Source of the DNA: Ditylenchus dipsaci
Taxonomy: Eukaryota > Nematoda > Chromadorea > Rhabditida > Anguinidae
Length of the DNA: 64,000 nucleotides
Reading direction: 5' to 3'
Assembly: GCA_004194705.1 (NCBI GenBank)
Contig: SADC01000920.1
Coordinates: 1-64,000 of the forward strand
Shown here: one piece after another, positions 47,501 through 58,644 of the stretch
Layout: each line of letters starts with the position of its first letter
How positions within the stretch are numbered: the first letter of the stretch is position 1
Notes under the pieces: generated by a model
Told to the model about the DNA's origin: nothing
The model's database searches: none
Seen by the model: the letters and a program-made list of their open reading frames with translations, nothing else
Made by a program: the position numbers and the translations under genes

Positions 47501-50500
47501 GTTCGGGAAAATTTCTTTTCAACTGATATTAATTTATTGATTTTTAGGTATGAAGAAGCTGTGAAGGCGCGTTTTGGAGACAAGCAAAAAATCGACGAAT
47601 TGCTGCTCAAACTTTCAGCATTGGAGAGTGAGATCAGCTTGTTGAAGCGCCGGATATCCATTATGGAAGAGGATGTTAATGCCATCAAACGAGAGAATCA
47701 GCGCTTGCTCAGTGAGTTGCAGAGAGCCAGAAATGTTTGTGATTACTTTATTACAAAAAATATTGTATCTAACCAGGGAACCTCAAGTATTGTTTTTCCA
47801 AAGAGCTCGCTGAGAGATTTTTTTGCAGATTCGTGTACAGCCCCAAAGTTATATAACAAAAAGCTGCTGATATGTCCAGGTCCTTTGAAAAATTGCGAAA
47901 AACGGAGTAGCCTAAGTTGTGGCGGAAATCAAAACAGTAGCTGTTTTTTAAACTTATTTTCTATTTCAATTCCCGCCATAATACTGTATCGGTATCTCAA
48001 CCACTTTCTGACTTTTTTACCTTTTCAAAGCTTTAATCACTATGTGCAAAATATGCATAAAAACCCTATACTAGTTGGATATTAAAAATACTCATAAAAC
48101 TAAACAGATTGAAAAGTGGGCTAAAATCATGGTCTTTAGACAACTTTGGCTACTCCGTTCTTCGCAATTTTACAAAAGACCTGGAAATAGCGGCAGCACT
48201 TTGTTACATAACTTCAGGGTGCTGCACATGAATTCGCAGAAAAAATCTCTCAACGAGATCTTAAAAAAACACTAATTGAGGTTCTCTGGTTAATGAAAAA
48301 AAATTAGGAGGTGGACCAGGAGACACTGAATAGAATCGACTACCAAAATCAAGTGCAAACACTCATTGAGGAAATTGACTTCCTTCGAAGAGGTAAATTT
48401 ACTTTGTTCATTGTCTGAGCTGTTACGAAATACCTCAGTGTCAGCGATTATTTTCAATAGTGATGGGCGCCAATTTCAAATAAACACGGGGAAGTATGAT
48501 CGGAACTTTTGTTTATTTGGGTACATTTTTTTGAGAAAACACAGTCTCATCTGTAATCCAACACTTGTATAGGCCTATTCATACTCCGCGGAGTCACGCT
48601 TTAACCAGAGTCAATCGGTATGGTGTTATCAACAGGTTTATTCGCCGGTGAGCCACCGGTTGATCACCTTTCTCAACCGCTTGATCAACCGAAAATCTAT
48701 TAACCGGTGATGGTGGATGTGGCGGTTGATAAAATCCAGGTGTGGCTAAGACTGGACATTGGCCAGAGTAATTCTTGACTCCGGAGACAAATCGATGACT
48801 TCGGAGTCAGATCGATGACTCCGGAGTCAGACTCCGAAGTCAGCATGAGCTTGGAGTCAACCTGGTTTTGTCATGCAAAACTACTTTAATATTTTTTCTT
48901 CATTTTTGAGAAGAATTCTGTGAAACTTTGATTCAAAGAAATACTTTCGCCGCTATCCAGCTTCCAGAAAATGAACCTTTTAGAAGTTTCTGGAGATAGC
49001 ACAACAGTAGTGGAAAAATAATATCTGTATCGTATATATCGTATTCACTCTAATAAAGGGCACCCTTTAATAAACGGGCACCCCAAATGAACTATATCTT
49101 AGCCCAGAAAACATATTTTCGAATCTATTTTTGCGTTTTTTTAGTTATTGCTAATTTACCTGATTCCGCTTTTTAGATTTTTGTTGAGCACACAGAAATT
49201 CGAAAATCGACCCAAAATTTTTCCCACTTTAAATGTTGAAAAATGAACGGGTATGCACGTTTATTAGAGTGAATTTGGTAAACCAGGTAAGAAAAGATCT
49301 CGCGGGTATTAAAATAAGTTCTAGAAACGCTTATGTGCCCTTTTTTTCTGCAAAAATTTCAGAATCTAATTTTATGTCTGATAATACTTCGTTTATAAAC
49401 TGATGTTTCCCAGAATCAGAAGGGAGATGAAATCGAGTACTTTTCTTTTTAATTTTTGAATGTAATTTTTGCCCTGGTCGCTTGTGTGGTCATTTTTTAC
49501 CCATAAAAGTCAAATTTTCATTTGCAAATCAGAAACAGCAATTACAGAAATCTGACACCAAATTCGTGATCAGCGTTCCTGATCTTTTTTATAAAACTAC
49601 TCATAAACGCTAAAATTGACTGTTATATTTTGAATTCCGCTCACGACAAAAAAGCGGAAAAAAGCCAAAGGAGAAAATTGCATAAAAATGTTTTTCGATT
49701 TTCTTTATTCTGATGGTGGAAAGCATCAATCCATAAATAAAATATCCTTATTCCATAATTTTTGCCAAAAAGTAGGTCATATACTTTAGCGAATTTCCGA
49801 GCTATTGTCAGCAACTGTGAGAAAAATCTCATGAATATGGTAGTTTGTTTGTAAAATTTGAATGAAATTTTTAACTCTTCATGCCCAATTTAAGATTTTG
49901 AGAAAATAACGAAAATAAGCCACACCCACACATTTATGCTCAAAAGCCCGTGATTTCTTGTATGGTTTTGGGATCAAGCTGTTTCGGCTTGAATTTTGTA
50001 AATCTGAGGCTTTGCACTTGTTCTGACAATTTGGTATATCATCAGCAAAAATTTTCATTGAAAAGTCGACAAGGATAAGCTCAAGGCAAGGTACTCTTCG
50101 AACTATAATATCAAAGAAACAGCTGGTTTCACCTGTTCTCCTGCAATTTCGAAATAACCTTTGCTCAATTTTTTCTTTTTTTCTCAATTTGCAGATTTGT
50201 CAGCCTATCTTGTAGATTTCAAATTTCTCTATAAGTATTGTAACCAAGCATTAAGCAGTTATACACAGCTGTGAAATGCTTTCGAGAAGTTTCAAGTGTA
50301 AATTTACCTGGGTGGGAAAACGATGGATTTGTGCGTTGAATGTTAATTACAGTGAAAACTCTATATTGCATCGCGCAAGGGACCGGCTCAGCCCGGAAAC
50401 AGTATAGAGGTGGATGCAATATAGAGGGTGGATAATGGTTGATTTATTTTCCGGCCAGCCAAAACGAAAAAAGTGGATGCAACACAGAGGTAGATGAAAT

Positions 50501-53500
50501 ATAGAGGGTTGCTATGTAGGGCTTTGATTGTATTTAAGTTTTTGCAGACATTTGGCAGCTCATATATACTCGTTCAAAAGAGCAGATCTTAGCGGTCCTT
50601 ATGAGATATTGCAGTCACACATGCAGTTTGGTGAAAGTGATTTCTGCTTTTCGGGAGATTCTTTAATTTTCCTCAAATAGCCGAGAATTCAAATTAAGTT
50701 ATTCGGTCACTTCATGACTAGAAAAACCCCTACATCCAGACACGGAAATGATCCACTTAAAAACTGTACCAGAATAAACAAAAGTTAGTATCCGACTTTG
50801 CCGTGTTAAAATTTTCGCGAAACAGTTTATTATATAACTGCCTAACTGAATGTTAGCACATTAAATTTAAAATTTAGCGCATGATTCCGAGATCCATGAT
50901 CTGCAAGCCATGGCATCCAGGGACACAACAAGTGAGAACAGAGAGTAAGTTCCACAAGGCAAATAAAAAAAATCAAATGAAAAGTCAATAGACAAAATTT
51001 TACTGGAAAAATACTTTTTCTTCCTTCTAAACTTTCTCAATTTATTTTTTTCTCATCGACATTTTTTTATTAGTAATAGCTAATCTGTGAATTAAATATA
51101 AAACCTGCGGTAGTCATGCCTTTAAAATAAATAATTTCAGGTACTTCAAAAACGAATTGGCAGCAGCAATTCGAGAAATCCGCACTGAGTACGACCAACT
51201 ATGCCAGTCTCAACGGGTGGACATGGAGTCTTGGTACAAACTCAAGGTCCAAGAGATACAGACTCAATCTGGTAAATTGTATTTTATTCGAAGTTGTCGA
51301 ACAACTCAATTATTTGCAGTGCGTCAAAATATGGAGCAAAGCTATGCCAAGGAGGAAGTCAAACGTCTCAGAACACAACTCGGCGAGTTGCGTGGCAAGC
51401 TGGCTGACTTGGAAGGCAGAGTAAGTTTTGTGAAATATGAACAATTAACATCCCTATTGGTCTTGTGTTCGGCTGGATCACTAGAAGATTATTCACGACG
51501 CCATATGACTTTATTCTATATGGCTCAAGAGAAAAATTCACTAAAAGAATTCTGCGAGCTACAAAGAATCTGTCAAATATTTAAAATCACCTATCACATG
51601 ACCTTGTCAATTGTGAAAAATTAAAGTCACGAAAACCAAAGAGTTATTAACATTTATTTGGCAAACGCGTAATTATGTGTAGAAAGAGCAAACTAAAAAT
51701 GAGTTTTTCGACTAAAAATTTTTTTATGTAACTTAGTAACTAAATGTAAAATGTTTATTATTATTACTGATCACCCAACGTCCCGGCATCACAGAAGACA
51801 GCTCACAGTGCAAGCCATTAGAAATTAGAAATTTTCGGCAATCGAAAGATCAAACTTAAATTATTTTTCAGAACTCCTTGTTGGAAAAGCAAGCAGAAGA
51901 GCTTAACTACCAATTAGAAGATGACCAAAGATCCTATGAATCTGCTCTGAATGGTATTCAAATTTTTCTATCCCACCATGTGTGATGACCCTGTACATTT
52001 GCAGACAGAGACACCCAGATCAGAAAGATCAGAGACGAGTGCCAAATGCTGATGGTGGAGCTGCAGATGTTGCTTGACACCAAACAAACCTTGGACGCAG
52101 AGATTGCCATCTACCGCAAAATGCTGGAAGGAGAAGAGGATAGAGCTGGCCTTCGACAACTGGTATAGTTATAATTTCAGGCAAAATTTGGTTTTCACTG
52201 ATTACATAAGAAGATTTTTGGTGCTGCTAAATAACTTTTTCAAATGGTTTTTTGAAGGACAACACAACTTTTTACAATCACAAGTAACTCCGTTTTTCGA
52301 AAAAAAAAAGTCCACCATAAACTTTATGGTTACCAGATATTTAAGATGACCTAACAAAGCGCAAATACAATCAAATTAATTATGGGTTTCCACACTAAAA
52401 ATAAAAATGTGCGAACAAAAATGTGGCATCTATTAAATCCAACTTGACAGAAATATTTTTGAGCTAGAATGAATGCAAATACGATCGAATAAATTATGGG
52501 TTTCACAACTTTAAATTCTTAGGTTGAACAAGTTGTGCGCACCCATCAACACAAGCAAACTGAAGAAACTGGTAGTGATTTAAATAAAAATCAGCAATAT
52601 TCGGTTAATTTATGAAAAATGCTTTCTAGAATCACTACGAGTGCTCCGTGTATGTATTGTTTTAAATCTATGATATTTTCATGGAATTATAACGGTGTTT
52701 AGGGTGAAACATCCAGCCGTAACTCTTACCAAAGATCCGCCAAAGGAAATGTGTCTATTTGGGAGGTATATTATTGTTTATAATATTTGTTTGATTGTAA
52801 CACATACAAGTCTTATTTCTGCCTTGGATGAGCTTCATGAAGGCTGTGGGTGAACCATATTAGACTAATGCTTATTAAATATAACCCTCGAACCTCTTGG
52901 AATATAGATTATTGAGATCTAGAAACAATACTGACAAAAGTTTATCAAGTTATAAATTAACTCATAAAAAAACTTAGAATAGCTACAAAAAATGTTCATT
53001 GGGGAGGAGTATTGCTGCCTTCATCACTGTAACACATTGTTTTGCCCATTTAAAAAAATCTTTTGGTAACACTTTACTTGAAACCCCGCTCCCACTCCCC
53101 CCGCCTCCCGCCACGGCTGACCCACTTTTGAGGTGAATTTCGAATAACTCAATTCATATTCGCGTTTCTCCAACCCGATTTATCCGGGAAACAGTCATCA
53201 AATTCTGTGGAAGTAAAAAAAATTCGATTGGCCTTGGTCCCCAAGGTGAAATTAAAAAAAAATTAATTTTTTTTCTTTAAATTGACGCAAAAACATCTTG
53301 AAAAGGGGTTGAGGGCTGCATTGGAAGGGAAGGGAAAAAAGGGGGCCACTTTTGTGGCAAAACGATAAAACAGTGAATATTGTCATATTTTGGCTGTCTT
53401 ACCACGTTTTTCAACATAGTCCGTGGCAAAAAAGCCTCCATATCAATTTTTGATCGAGAGCACTTCTCGGAATTTATTCTAAGGTAAGTGAGTGTCTCTC

Positions 53501-56272
53501 GGTAAGTGAGTGTTAGTCATCTCTAACTATGAGGCCCCTCCGCCCCGAAATGGGCGCAGTGGGCTTGGAGCTGAGATGCGCACACCCAGATACCTTAGAC
53601 ATGATTCCGAGAAGTACTCTTTTAAAAATCATTAAAAAAAATTCCAATTTTTATAAAATTTTACTTTTGGGAACCAAGGCAAATCGAAAAAAAATTTCAC
53701 TTTCACAGAATCTGATGACTGTGTCTCGGATAAATCGGGGTCGAGAAACACGAATATGAAATCGGTTTTCCAAAATTCACCTGAAAAGTGGGTCAGTCGT
53801 GAGGGAGGGGGGTTCAAGTAAAGTCTAGCCAATTGTTTACTCTCAAATGGTTGACTTTTAGACCAGGAAAAGTAAACTGGTCCCAAGCGATTACTAATTT
53901 TGTCAGGGGTAAAAAATGCGCTCCTTTTTTGAGTAATTTCGAAAAAATTAGGTAGCTCCGGACGGAAAATACATTGTGGTGGAGAATACGCACCGATCCA
54001 AAGGTTTGTACTTTTTACAAAAATGGTTTTATGTTTTTTTACGTTGATTATTTGCAGAAGAATTTATTGGAGAGTGGAAGTTGAAGCGGAAGATTGACGG
54101 CAAACGAGAAATCGTGTTCACCTTCCCCAAAGACTTTGTGCTTAGACCTGGCAAAACTGTCAAAGTTGGTTTTCATACCAGATTCAAAAGGGATTGCATT
54201 GTTTTTAGATCTGGGCTCGTAACCAAGGTGTCTATAGTCCTCCAGACCAACTGGTGTTTGATGCAGAAGACAGTTTCGGGACAGGCAACAATGTGCAGAC
54301 CATCCTCTATAACACCCAAGGAGAGGTTAGCTGATATATAAAAACTGAACTAGATGAAAATAATAATGCTTTTCAAATTTCAGGAGAGAGCTACATTGGT
54401 ATATTATCATTAGTTTCAAAAAAAGGTGAAGGGCTGAATTACATGAAAGGTACCACCGACTAATAGAAACCCATAATTTTTCAAATACTTCGTGTAATTC
54501 ATGAGCAAGGAGGTGCGGGAAACGTAGTACACCAAGGAGTAGACACCTCTGCCCTTTTCACAAATTCATTGGAATTATTTGCACGACTGTTTTATCAGGA
54601 TATTAAATAAGTTCTTGAGCGACCTTGAAGTGAACAACGTTTAATAATGTAGAACAGAGAATTTTATTCATAACGGTTACAATGAATTTTTGCCTCTATT
54701 CCACTGTTAAACATGTCCGTCCTGTCCATCTTGACCACATCGTGGTCATATTTTATCAAATCCGTTTTGATGGGTTACAGTGTTAGACACGTACTGTTAT
54801 GGCTTCTTGACGTTCTTAGAGTTAGAGCTAGAGTTCGTGTTAGAGTTCGGGTAAAAGGTGTTCATGTACTCGAAAACCCAAACTCCACCTCTAACTTTAA
54901 CTCGATGGTGTTCACGTACATCGAGATAGAGTTCGAGGTCGAGCTTGAAAATTTTGATGTATATAGCTTAGATAGCTCACAATCTCACCCCAAAGCCATC
55001 TAAAGACACTAAACGTCAGTTTTTGGAGGATTTTCTACAAGGGAATCCAAGTTATATGCATCGACACTTTCAAATTTAAGCTTGAACTCTAACTCGAGGT
55101 ACATGAACACCCTCGAGTTAGAGGTAGAGTTCGAGTTAAAGTTAGGATCAGAGGTGTTCACGTAACGGTAATCCCGAACTGTAACTCTAACAACGTGAAC
55201 AAGCCATTAGAGTGGGTTTGATGATTGTTGATGTGAAATCAAGCTTCCCAACTGTAAAACCTATCATGATTTTGAAAGTGCATTTATTGATAAAACAATG
55301 CGAAAAGTTCACAAATTTCACAAAAAGTTCACAAATCTGACATGACCACAATGTGGTCAACGTAGTCGTCGTAGTGTCAATTTTGCCTTAGAAAAAAAAT
55401 ACCGTATTTCCTCTAATAAGCGCCTCCCCCCTTTCAAAATCGTGTTGTTGGTATTGTGTTTTTGACCCGTTTTTTGAAAAGTTCTATCAGGCAAGCTGCC
55501 ACTTATATTGTAGCTCATCTCACTCGCTACAAATTAAGTGATAACTTGTCTGAGAAGAGTCTTCAAGAAGTAAGTCGAAAACACAAATCCAAAACACGAT
55601 TTTGAACAGGGGGGGGGCTTATTATAGGAAATGCGGTAGGCTACAATAAGTTTCTGCCTCCAAATAAATGATTTCTGGCACTCAAATTTATCTTCACATC
55701 TTTCTTAAAATTATGCTTGACTTTTTTAAATTTGTTTTGCAATAGTATGTATCCCTGGATGTTTTCTCTCTGATACGCTATAAAACTTTGCTTAATGATT
55801 TTAGAAATGTAGTAATTCAAGGGTTTTCACTTCATTCAAACCTGTGAATCTCTACATTTTTAAACTCATTCTCAAAGTTTGATATCTCATCAAAAAACCA
55901 ATATTCAAAGATATTTGCTAGTGCAAACCAAATTTCAAATATTCGAACAAATCTGAAGAAAAACGTCCAATTAATTACCAGAAATTATTTGTTTGGAAGT
56001 GGAAACTGGTTGTAGCTCAAAATTATATACTCTAGTCCCCCAGAGTATATACTTATTGTAGGGTCTGGGTTCTAGTGATCCGGGGAATGGTGTAAAAATA
56101 AAGTTTTTTCAGATTCAACGATCGAACTATTCAGTTGTGAGTGGTCACTGACACAGTGCTTAATCATCTTAAATTCTCTCTCTTTCGCTTCATTTTTACT
56201 ACAGCAAATACAAAGCCTGCCGTAACTTCAACAGCTACAGCCACAACCACGTCACCTGTTTTGCCTTGTTAG
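41422..56272 (+). CDS. ifa: Cytoplasmic intermediate filament protein, nematode IFA type
   Basis: Forms 10-nm filaments that give epithelia mechanical strength. Exons: 41421-41500, 45299-45468, 45529-45740, 47548-47734, 48308-48392, 50878-50944, 51141-51271, 51320-51420, 51872-51953, 52005-52162, 52523-52571, 52630-52649 (20 nt), 52703-52765, 53952-54003, 54058-54164, 54209-54325, 54384-54398 (15 nt), then 56205 or 56216 onward. All internal phases join, giving 565 codons from ATG 41422 to 54398, the usual IFA length. Visible parts: head; helix start [20 protein letters not shown]; long coil 1B as in lamins and protostome filaments; coil 2 ending [13 protein letters not shown]; tail with ENTHRSK and a lamin tail domain ([16 protein letters not shown]). 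Two introns are only 48 and 44 nt while others hold kilobases of transposons. The 3' end is uncertain: TAG at 54412 by read-through, TAA at 56223, TAG at 56270, or a further exon at 58524. Confidence 0.93.
41522..43247. mobile_element. Palindromic TTAA element, split by a nested relative
   Basis: TTAA at both borders, then AAAGGGGCATGTTCGTGCGCG at left and its inverse at right (CGCGCACGAACATGCTCCTTT). A second palindromic layer around 41680-42190 (GTACTCAACTTAACCACC, GTCCAGCTCAATTTCAACTC). The TTAA target suggests a piggyBac-type mover. Intronic, non-coding. Confidence 0.75.
42189..43085. mobile_element. Nested palindromic TTAA element
   Basis: Ends TTAAAGGAGCATGCTTTCC and GGAAAGCATGCTCCTTTAA. 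It sits exactly at a TTAA in the right arm of the outer element. The intact left arm of the outer element still shows that site uninterrupted, so the insertion and TTAA duplication can be read directly. Confidence 0.8.
43530..44492. mobile_element. Foldback element, type A ends, left arm truncated
   Basis: The right end matches the 5551 element (CCACCTGATCAGTCCCCGTGG, poly-G, ATTCGTCACT). The core with the GC hairpin is present, but the far-left arm is missing. It is interrupted by the TTAA element at 43643-43881. Confidence 0.65.
43643..43881. mobile_element. Short palindromic TTAA element
   Basis: TTAAAGGGGCATGCCCACCC at left, GGGTGGGCATGCCCCTTTAA-like inverse at right, with GAGGTGGTGCCCG/CGGGCACCACCTC further in. 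Third member of the TTAA family, inside the type A foldback. Confidence 0.75.
44757..45183. mobile_element. Foldback with GACGGGGTAAAAGAATAA arms
   Basis: The left arm CCCCGTCAAATTATTCTTTTACC is mirrored at right, two repeat units per arm. Further in, TAGCCGGGGATCTCAGCTTT is mirrored by AAAGCTGAGATCCAGGGCTA. Intronic, just before the 45299 exon. Confidence 0.6.
45299..45740 (+). CDS. ifa: Filament exons: end of head, coil 1A, start of coil 1B
   Basis: 45299-45468 begins with two bases completing a codon from 41500 and carries [14 protein letters not shown], a glycine/serine head end and [20 protein letters not shown]. 45529-45740 starts [20 protein letters not shown]. The 60-nt intron splits the helix-initiation motif between K and V. 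The ATG at 45322 inside the first exon is not needed as a start. Confidence 0.92.
45899..47385. mobile_element. Large foldback with CGTGTCCGTGTCCG arms
   Basis: Ends CACAATGGATCCGTGTCCG and, inverted, CACAACGCATCCGTATCCG. Both arms repeat CGTGTCCG / ACGGACACGG units. The centre includes a GC-richer stretch at about 46250-46480 of unknown nature and a poly-C tract near 46876. It fills most of the intron 45741-47547. No clear target duplication. Confidence 0.6.
47548..48392 (+). CDS. ifa: Filament exons: coil 1B
   Basis: 47548-47734 ([20 protein letters not shown] ... [14 protein letters not shown]) contains the extra heptads that mark lamin-like filaments. 48308-48392 reads [19 protein letters not shown] and on to FLRR. 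Open frames continue past the 47734 donor by chance. Confidence 0.92.
48590..48862. repeat. ACCGGTTGATCA and GACTCCGGAGTC repeats
   Basis: 48610-48735 iterates ACCGGTTGATCAACC-like units; 48776-48860 iterates GACTCCGGAGTC with a related CTCCGCGGAGTC at 48583. Probably one or two diverged foldbacks in the intron after 48392. Confidence 0.45.
49040..49280. mobile_element. Diverged MITE, TACCGTAT family
   Basis: TCGTATTCACTCTAATAAAGGGCACCC at left, and TTTATTAGAGTGAATTTGGTA at right. The interior TTGAGCACACAGAAATTCG matches other family members. Confidence 0.55.
49281..50347. other. Intron, no feature seen
   Basis: AT-rich; the - frames at 49641-50187 show no coding character. Confidence 0.3.
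50348..50532. mobile_element. MITE, TACAGTGAAAAC ends (pogo-like)
   Basis: Weak ends TACAGTGAAAAC and TTTGATTGTA, with repeated GATGCAATATAGAGG / GATGAAATATAGAGG units and GGGACCGGCTC. Intronic. Confidence 0.5.
50878..52162 (+). CDS. ifa: Filament exons: coil 2 to rod end
   Basis: Exons 50878-50944 ([20 protein letters not shown]), 51141-51271, 51320-51420, 51872-51953 ([19 protein letters not shown]) and 52005-52162, which ends the rod with [20 protein letters not shown]. The 48-nt intron 51272-51319 is a multiple of three without a stop, so it could be retained without breaking the frame. Confidence 0.92.
52523..54398 (+). CDS. ifa: Filament tail exons with lamin tail domain
   Basis: 52523-52571 ([16 protein letters not shown]), microexon 52630-52649 (ESLRVLR), 52703-52765 ([20 protein letters not shown]), then the lamin tail domain across 53952-54003, 54058-54164 and 54209-54325 ([20 protein letters not shown] ... 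NTQGE), then 54384-54398 (ERATL). The domain is an immunoglobulin-like beta fold found in lamins and many protostome cytoplasmic filaments. Confidence 0.88.
53071..53824. mobile_element. Foldback element, type B ends
   Basis: ACTTTACTTGAAACCCC at left, GGGGTTCAAGTAAAGT at right, CACGGCTGACCCACTTT just inside, and a diverged copy of the shared core with the GC hairpin. Fills the intron 52766-53951. Confidence 0.7.
54797..55210. mobile_element. Foldback with GAGTTAGAG arms
   Basis: TTATGGCTTCTTGACGTTCTTAG at left, mirrored by AACAACGTGAACAAGCCATTA. The arms repeat AGAGTTAGAGTTCG units together with GGTGTTCACGTAC. A pair of TTGACCACATCGTGGTCAT / TGACCACAATGTGGTCAA palindromes flanks it at about 54729 and 55341. 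Confidence 0.6.
55400..55638. mobile_element. MITE, TACCGTAT ends with TGTAGC central hairpin
   Basis: Ends TACCGTATTTCCTCTAATAAG and CTTATTATAGGAAATGCGGTA. The interior and central hairpin (about 55490-55540) are homologous to the element at 12034, which has different ends. Confidence 0.7.
55639..56204. other. Intron, no feature seen
   Basis: AT-rich, no repeat or exon recognised before the acceptor TTTTTACTACAG at 56193-56204. Confidence 0.3.
56205..56272 (+). CDS. ifa: Candidate terminal exon of filament gene
   Basis: After TTTTTACTACAG, one frame encodes [20 protein letters not shown] and C before TAG at 56270-56272. From the phase-0 microexon 54398 this frame is reached only through the weaker acceptor at 56215 (exon from 56216). 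Use of the strong acceptor instead gives QIQSLP and TAA at 56223-56225. A donor-like AC|GTCACC near 56252 would lead in phase into the exon at 58524. Confidence 0.45.
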
Positions 56273-56754
56273 ACCACACACACTTTTGCTCATAAATAAT
56301 TTCATTTTCCGGTTTTTCATCGAGAAATATATATTTTTGCTTGTCTATTTTTGCTAGGCTGCAGAAATAGTAGATAAATTATGTTTGATACACATTGCTG
56401 ATATAAGTACAGTGGCCACAATACAGTCGTGAAGTGATTGACTACCTAGAGCTCGCTGACTTCGACCCTGAATAACAATCTCGAAGCAGTGAAACGTGAT
56501 AAAAAAACAAAAAATTTAATAATTAGTGTTTGCTTGCAATACAGTTTATTCCCGAGTAGCATTTTTTGGGGGAGGGCGGGGGGTTGTATAACCGAGTAGC
56601 GTCGAGAAGTCTATCTAGATCTAAGTAACTGTTTGCGCACTATATAGAGAGGCATTCTATACAAACAACTTTTATTCAATAATAACAACAACGAAGACAA
56701 TCATCTAACGGTTAACATCAAAGAAGCTGGTAATGTCTTTCTGTTTCAAGTTTT

Positions 56755-58440
56755 TCAGGCGTTCTTTGGCCAGAATGTCATCCACATTGTCGCGAAGAAG
56801 TTAAACCACTGAATTAACATTTGAGTTGACATGGCATTGTGGAGAATCCTCAATGTTGCGGCTGCTTCTTGGGTTGTTACTGGCGGTTCCGGCTCATCAT
56901 CGACCTTTAGCACTTCCGTGTCACTGAGAAGAAAAGTCCGTAAAATCATTCAAATCATAATATTCACCTGTGCATTCCCGTCTCTTCTACATACGCTGAG
57001 ACATCCGCCACGTTTTCCTCCAGAGTGCGTGCTCCACTGGTTGCTAGTTGATCATCTACCTCCAAGTAGTCGTCGAGCTTGCCTCCAAATTATCCAAAGA
57101 ACTAAAGCCAACTAAAGAAAACAACTAAAGAAAATCTTCCACCAGTTTCAGCGCTTCCAACTCCGCCCAGATTATCGTCAATTCATCGTTTGGATCACTT
57201 TCAGCCAATTGCTCCCCATCAGCTCCGCAACTTGCTCCACTTCTGAGGCCTGGACTTCCGCGATGATTTGCTCTTTAGCCTAAACCCCATGATTAGGTTT
57301 ATCCCTAAAAAATAAAATACACACCTCCACATCCTTCATGAACCCGGCTTTTCGAAAGCAGTTGCTGAGCGTTTCTGACTTGACATCCACCCGCGACCTT
57401 CGGAGGAACTGTAGCCTTTGGAGAGATCCATCTTGAAGTAGTGATGCGTTCACGGAGCCGAAAGCGGCGATAGTGCACTTTAAGATTCTGGATTATTCAT
57501 TGGTCCATTGGCTAAAAAAGATCTTTGAGCCACCATAAGCGATTAAAAACAAACCTGAGAAGCGGCAGTTGTGTTAGGTGGTAGAAACTTGACAGTGATG
57601 TTCTCCGGATTGACGTTCGAATGGCCTGAGAAATTGTCCAAGACGAGCAGCACTTTGCGCGCGTCACGTTTAAGTGTCCTATCCCAGTTCTTTAGCCATT
57701 CTTCGAACAGGTCCGCTGAAAATTATCCAATCAACTAAAGCCGAAAACCACAAGAAAATTTTACCAGTCATCCATGCCTTTTTAGTTGCTTTTGTATGTG
57801 AGAGACAACTCCTTGCTTTTGAATGCACGTGGGTTGGCCGACTTGCCAATCACCAGCAGAGGAAGCTTTTCAGTCCCGCTCATATTAGATCCGAGTTATT
57901 TGGTTATTCGCTCCTCGGACTTTTTTTCGACGTGCAACGCTCTCCTGAAAAGGTGAATCCGCCAGGAAGAGTAGCTCAAAGAGTATTTAGACACTAACCT
58001 TTGAATGCCAAAGTCTTGTTAGGCAGGAGTTGGCAGAAGAGGCCGGTTTCATCAGCGTTGAAGACGTCGTATACCGATAATTGAGAGATTGCTTCGCGCA
58101 AGACCTGTTCCTACCAATCTCTGAGTGCCTCCATGTCGATCTCTGCCGCTTCTCCTCGATTTTCTTTGAAGACAATCCAGTGACGCCGCTTGAATTTGCT
58201 GAGCCAACCATGACTTGCTTTGAATCCTTCCACGCCAAGAATATCTGCAAAATCCGTTGCTTTTGTCTAAAACAAGAATAATCGGATAAGAGCGAAGAGA
58301 CAAGAGCAAACCTTCAATGTCTCGCCTGATATCGGCTGCTTTTTGCTTCTAGCGTCTTTGAACCACCGAAGCACCGACGTCTCTGAATTTCTTCGAAATT
58401 GATGATTTCGCACTACGAAGAAACCTGTTTTTGGTGTTGT
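56755..58440 (-). pseudogene. Decayed pogo/Tigger transposase with introns
   Basis: A DDE transposase of the pogo/Tigger group of Tc1/mariner, read from 58440 down. 58312-58440 carries the CENP-B-like DNA-binding part (SETSVLRWFKDARSKKQPIS). 57999-58266 carries FADILGVEGFKASHGWLSKF and the first catalytic segment VFNADETGLFCQLLPNKTLA. 57765-57944 carries NMSGTEKLPLLVIGKSANPR. 57555-57715 carries VLLVLDNFSGHSNVNPENIT. 57325-57511 carries PMDQ. All three Asp blocks are visible. The inferred introns are 43-54 nt with normal splice sites. In-frame stops at 58111-58113, 57782-57784 and 57497-57499, plus another near 57890, make it inactive. A C-terminal piece lies at 56755-56949. Element ends were not resolved, though GCGCACTATATAGAG occurs near both (56636 and about 58452) in the same orientation. 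It lies antisense within the presumed last intron of the filament gene. Confidence 0.8.
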
Positions 58441-58523
58441 GTCAAAATTATAAGCGCACTATATAGAGACTCGTACTATATAGAACCGCTCTAGGGACCC
58501 AGTTTCCCTCACTTTCTGTGCAG

Positions 58524-58605
58524 ACCAACCAAATCAGATACATCAGCGGACTACAATGAGGTTTATTACTCCGATTCTGGGGATTTAGAAGGGTTAATAA
58601 ATTGA
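58524..58605 (+). CDS. Candidate last exon (filament gene or other)
   Basis: A strong acceptor (CTCACTTTCTGTGCAG) is followed by one base and an open frame PTKSDTSADYNEVYYSDSGD then LEGLIN, ending in TGA at 58603-58605. AATAAA follows at 58645. It needs a preceding exon ending in phase 2, which the donor-like site near 56252 would provide. Acidic, tyrosine-containing tail; no domain recognised. Confidence 0.45.
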
Positions 58606-58644
58606 AAAGCTAGTAAAAAGAGTAGGTAAACAAGAGAGTGAATG

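Noticed and set aside
47735..48085. Continuation of the filament frame for over 100 codons past 47734
   Set aside because: A donor at 47734 and an in-phase acceptor at 48308 restore the conserved coil 1B sequence. The read-through has no coiled-coil character.
58452..58500. Right terminal inverted repeat of the pogo element
   Set aside because: GCGCACTATATAGAG here and near 56636 are in the same orientation, so they are not inverted ends; the element borders remain unknown.
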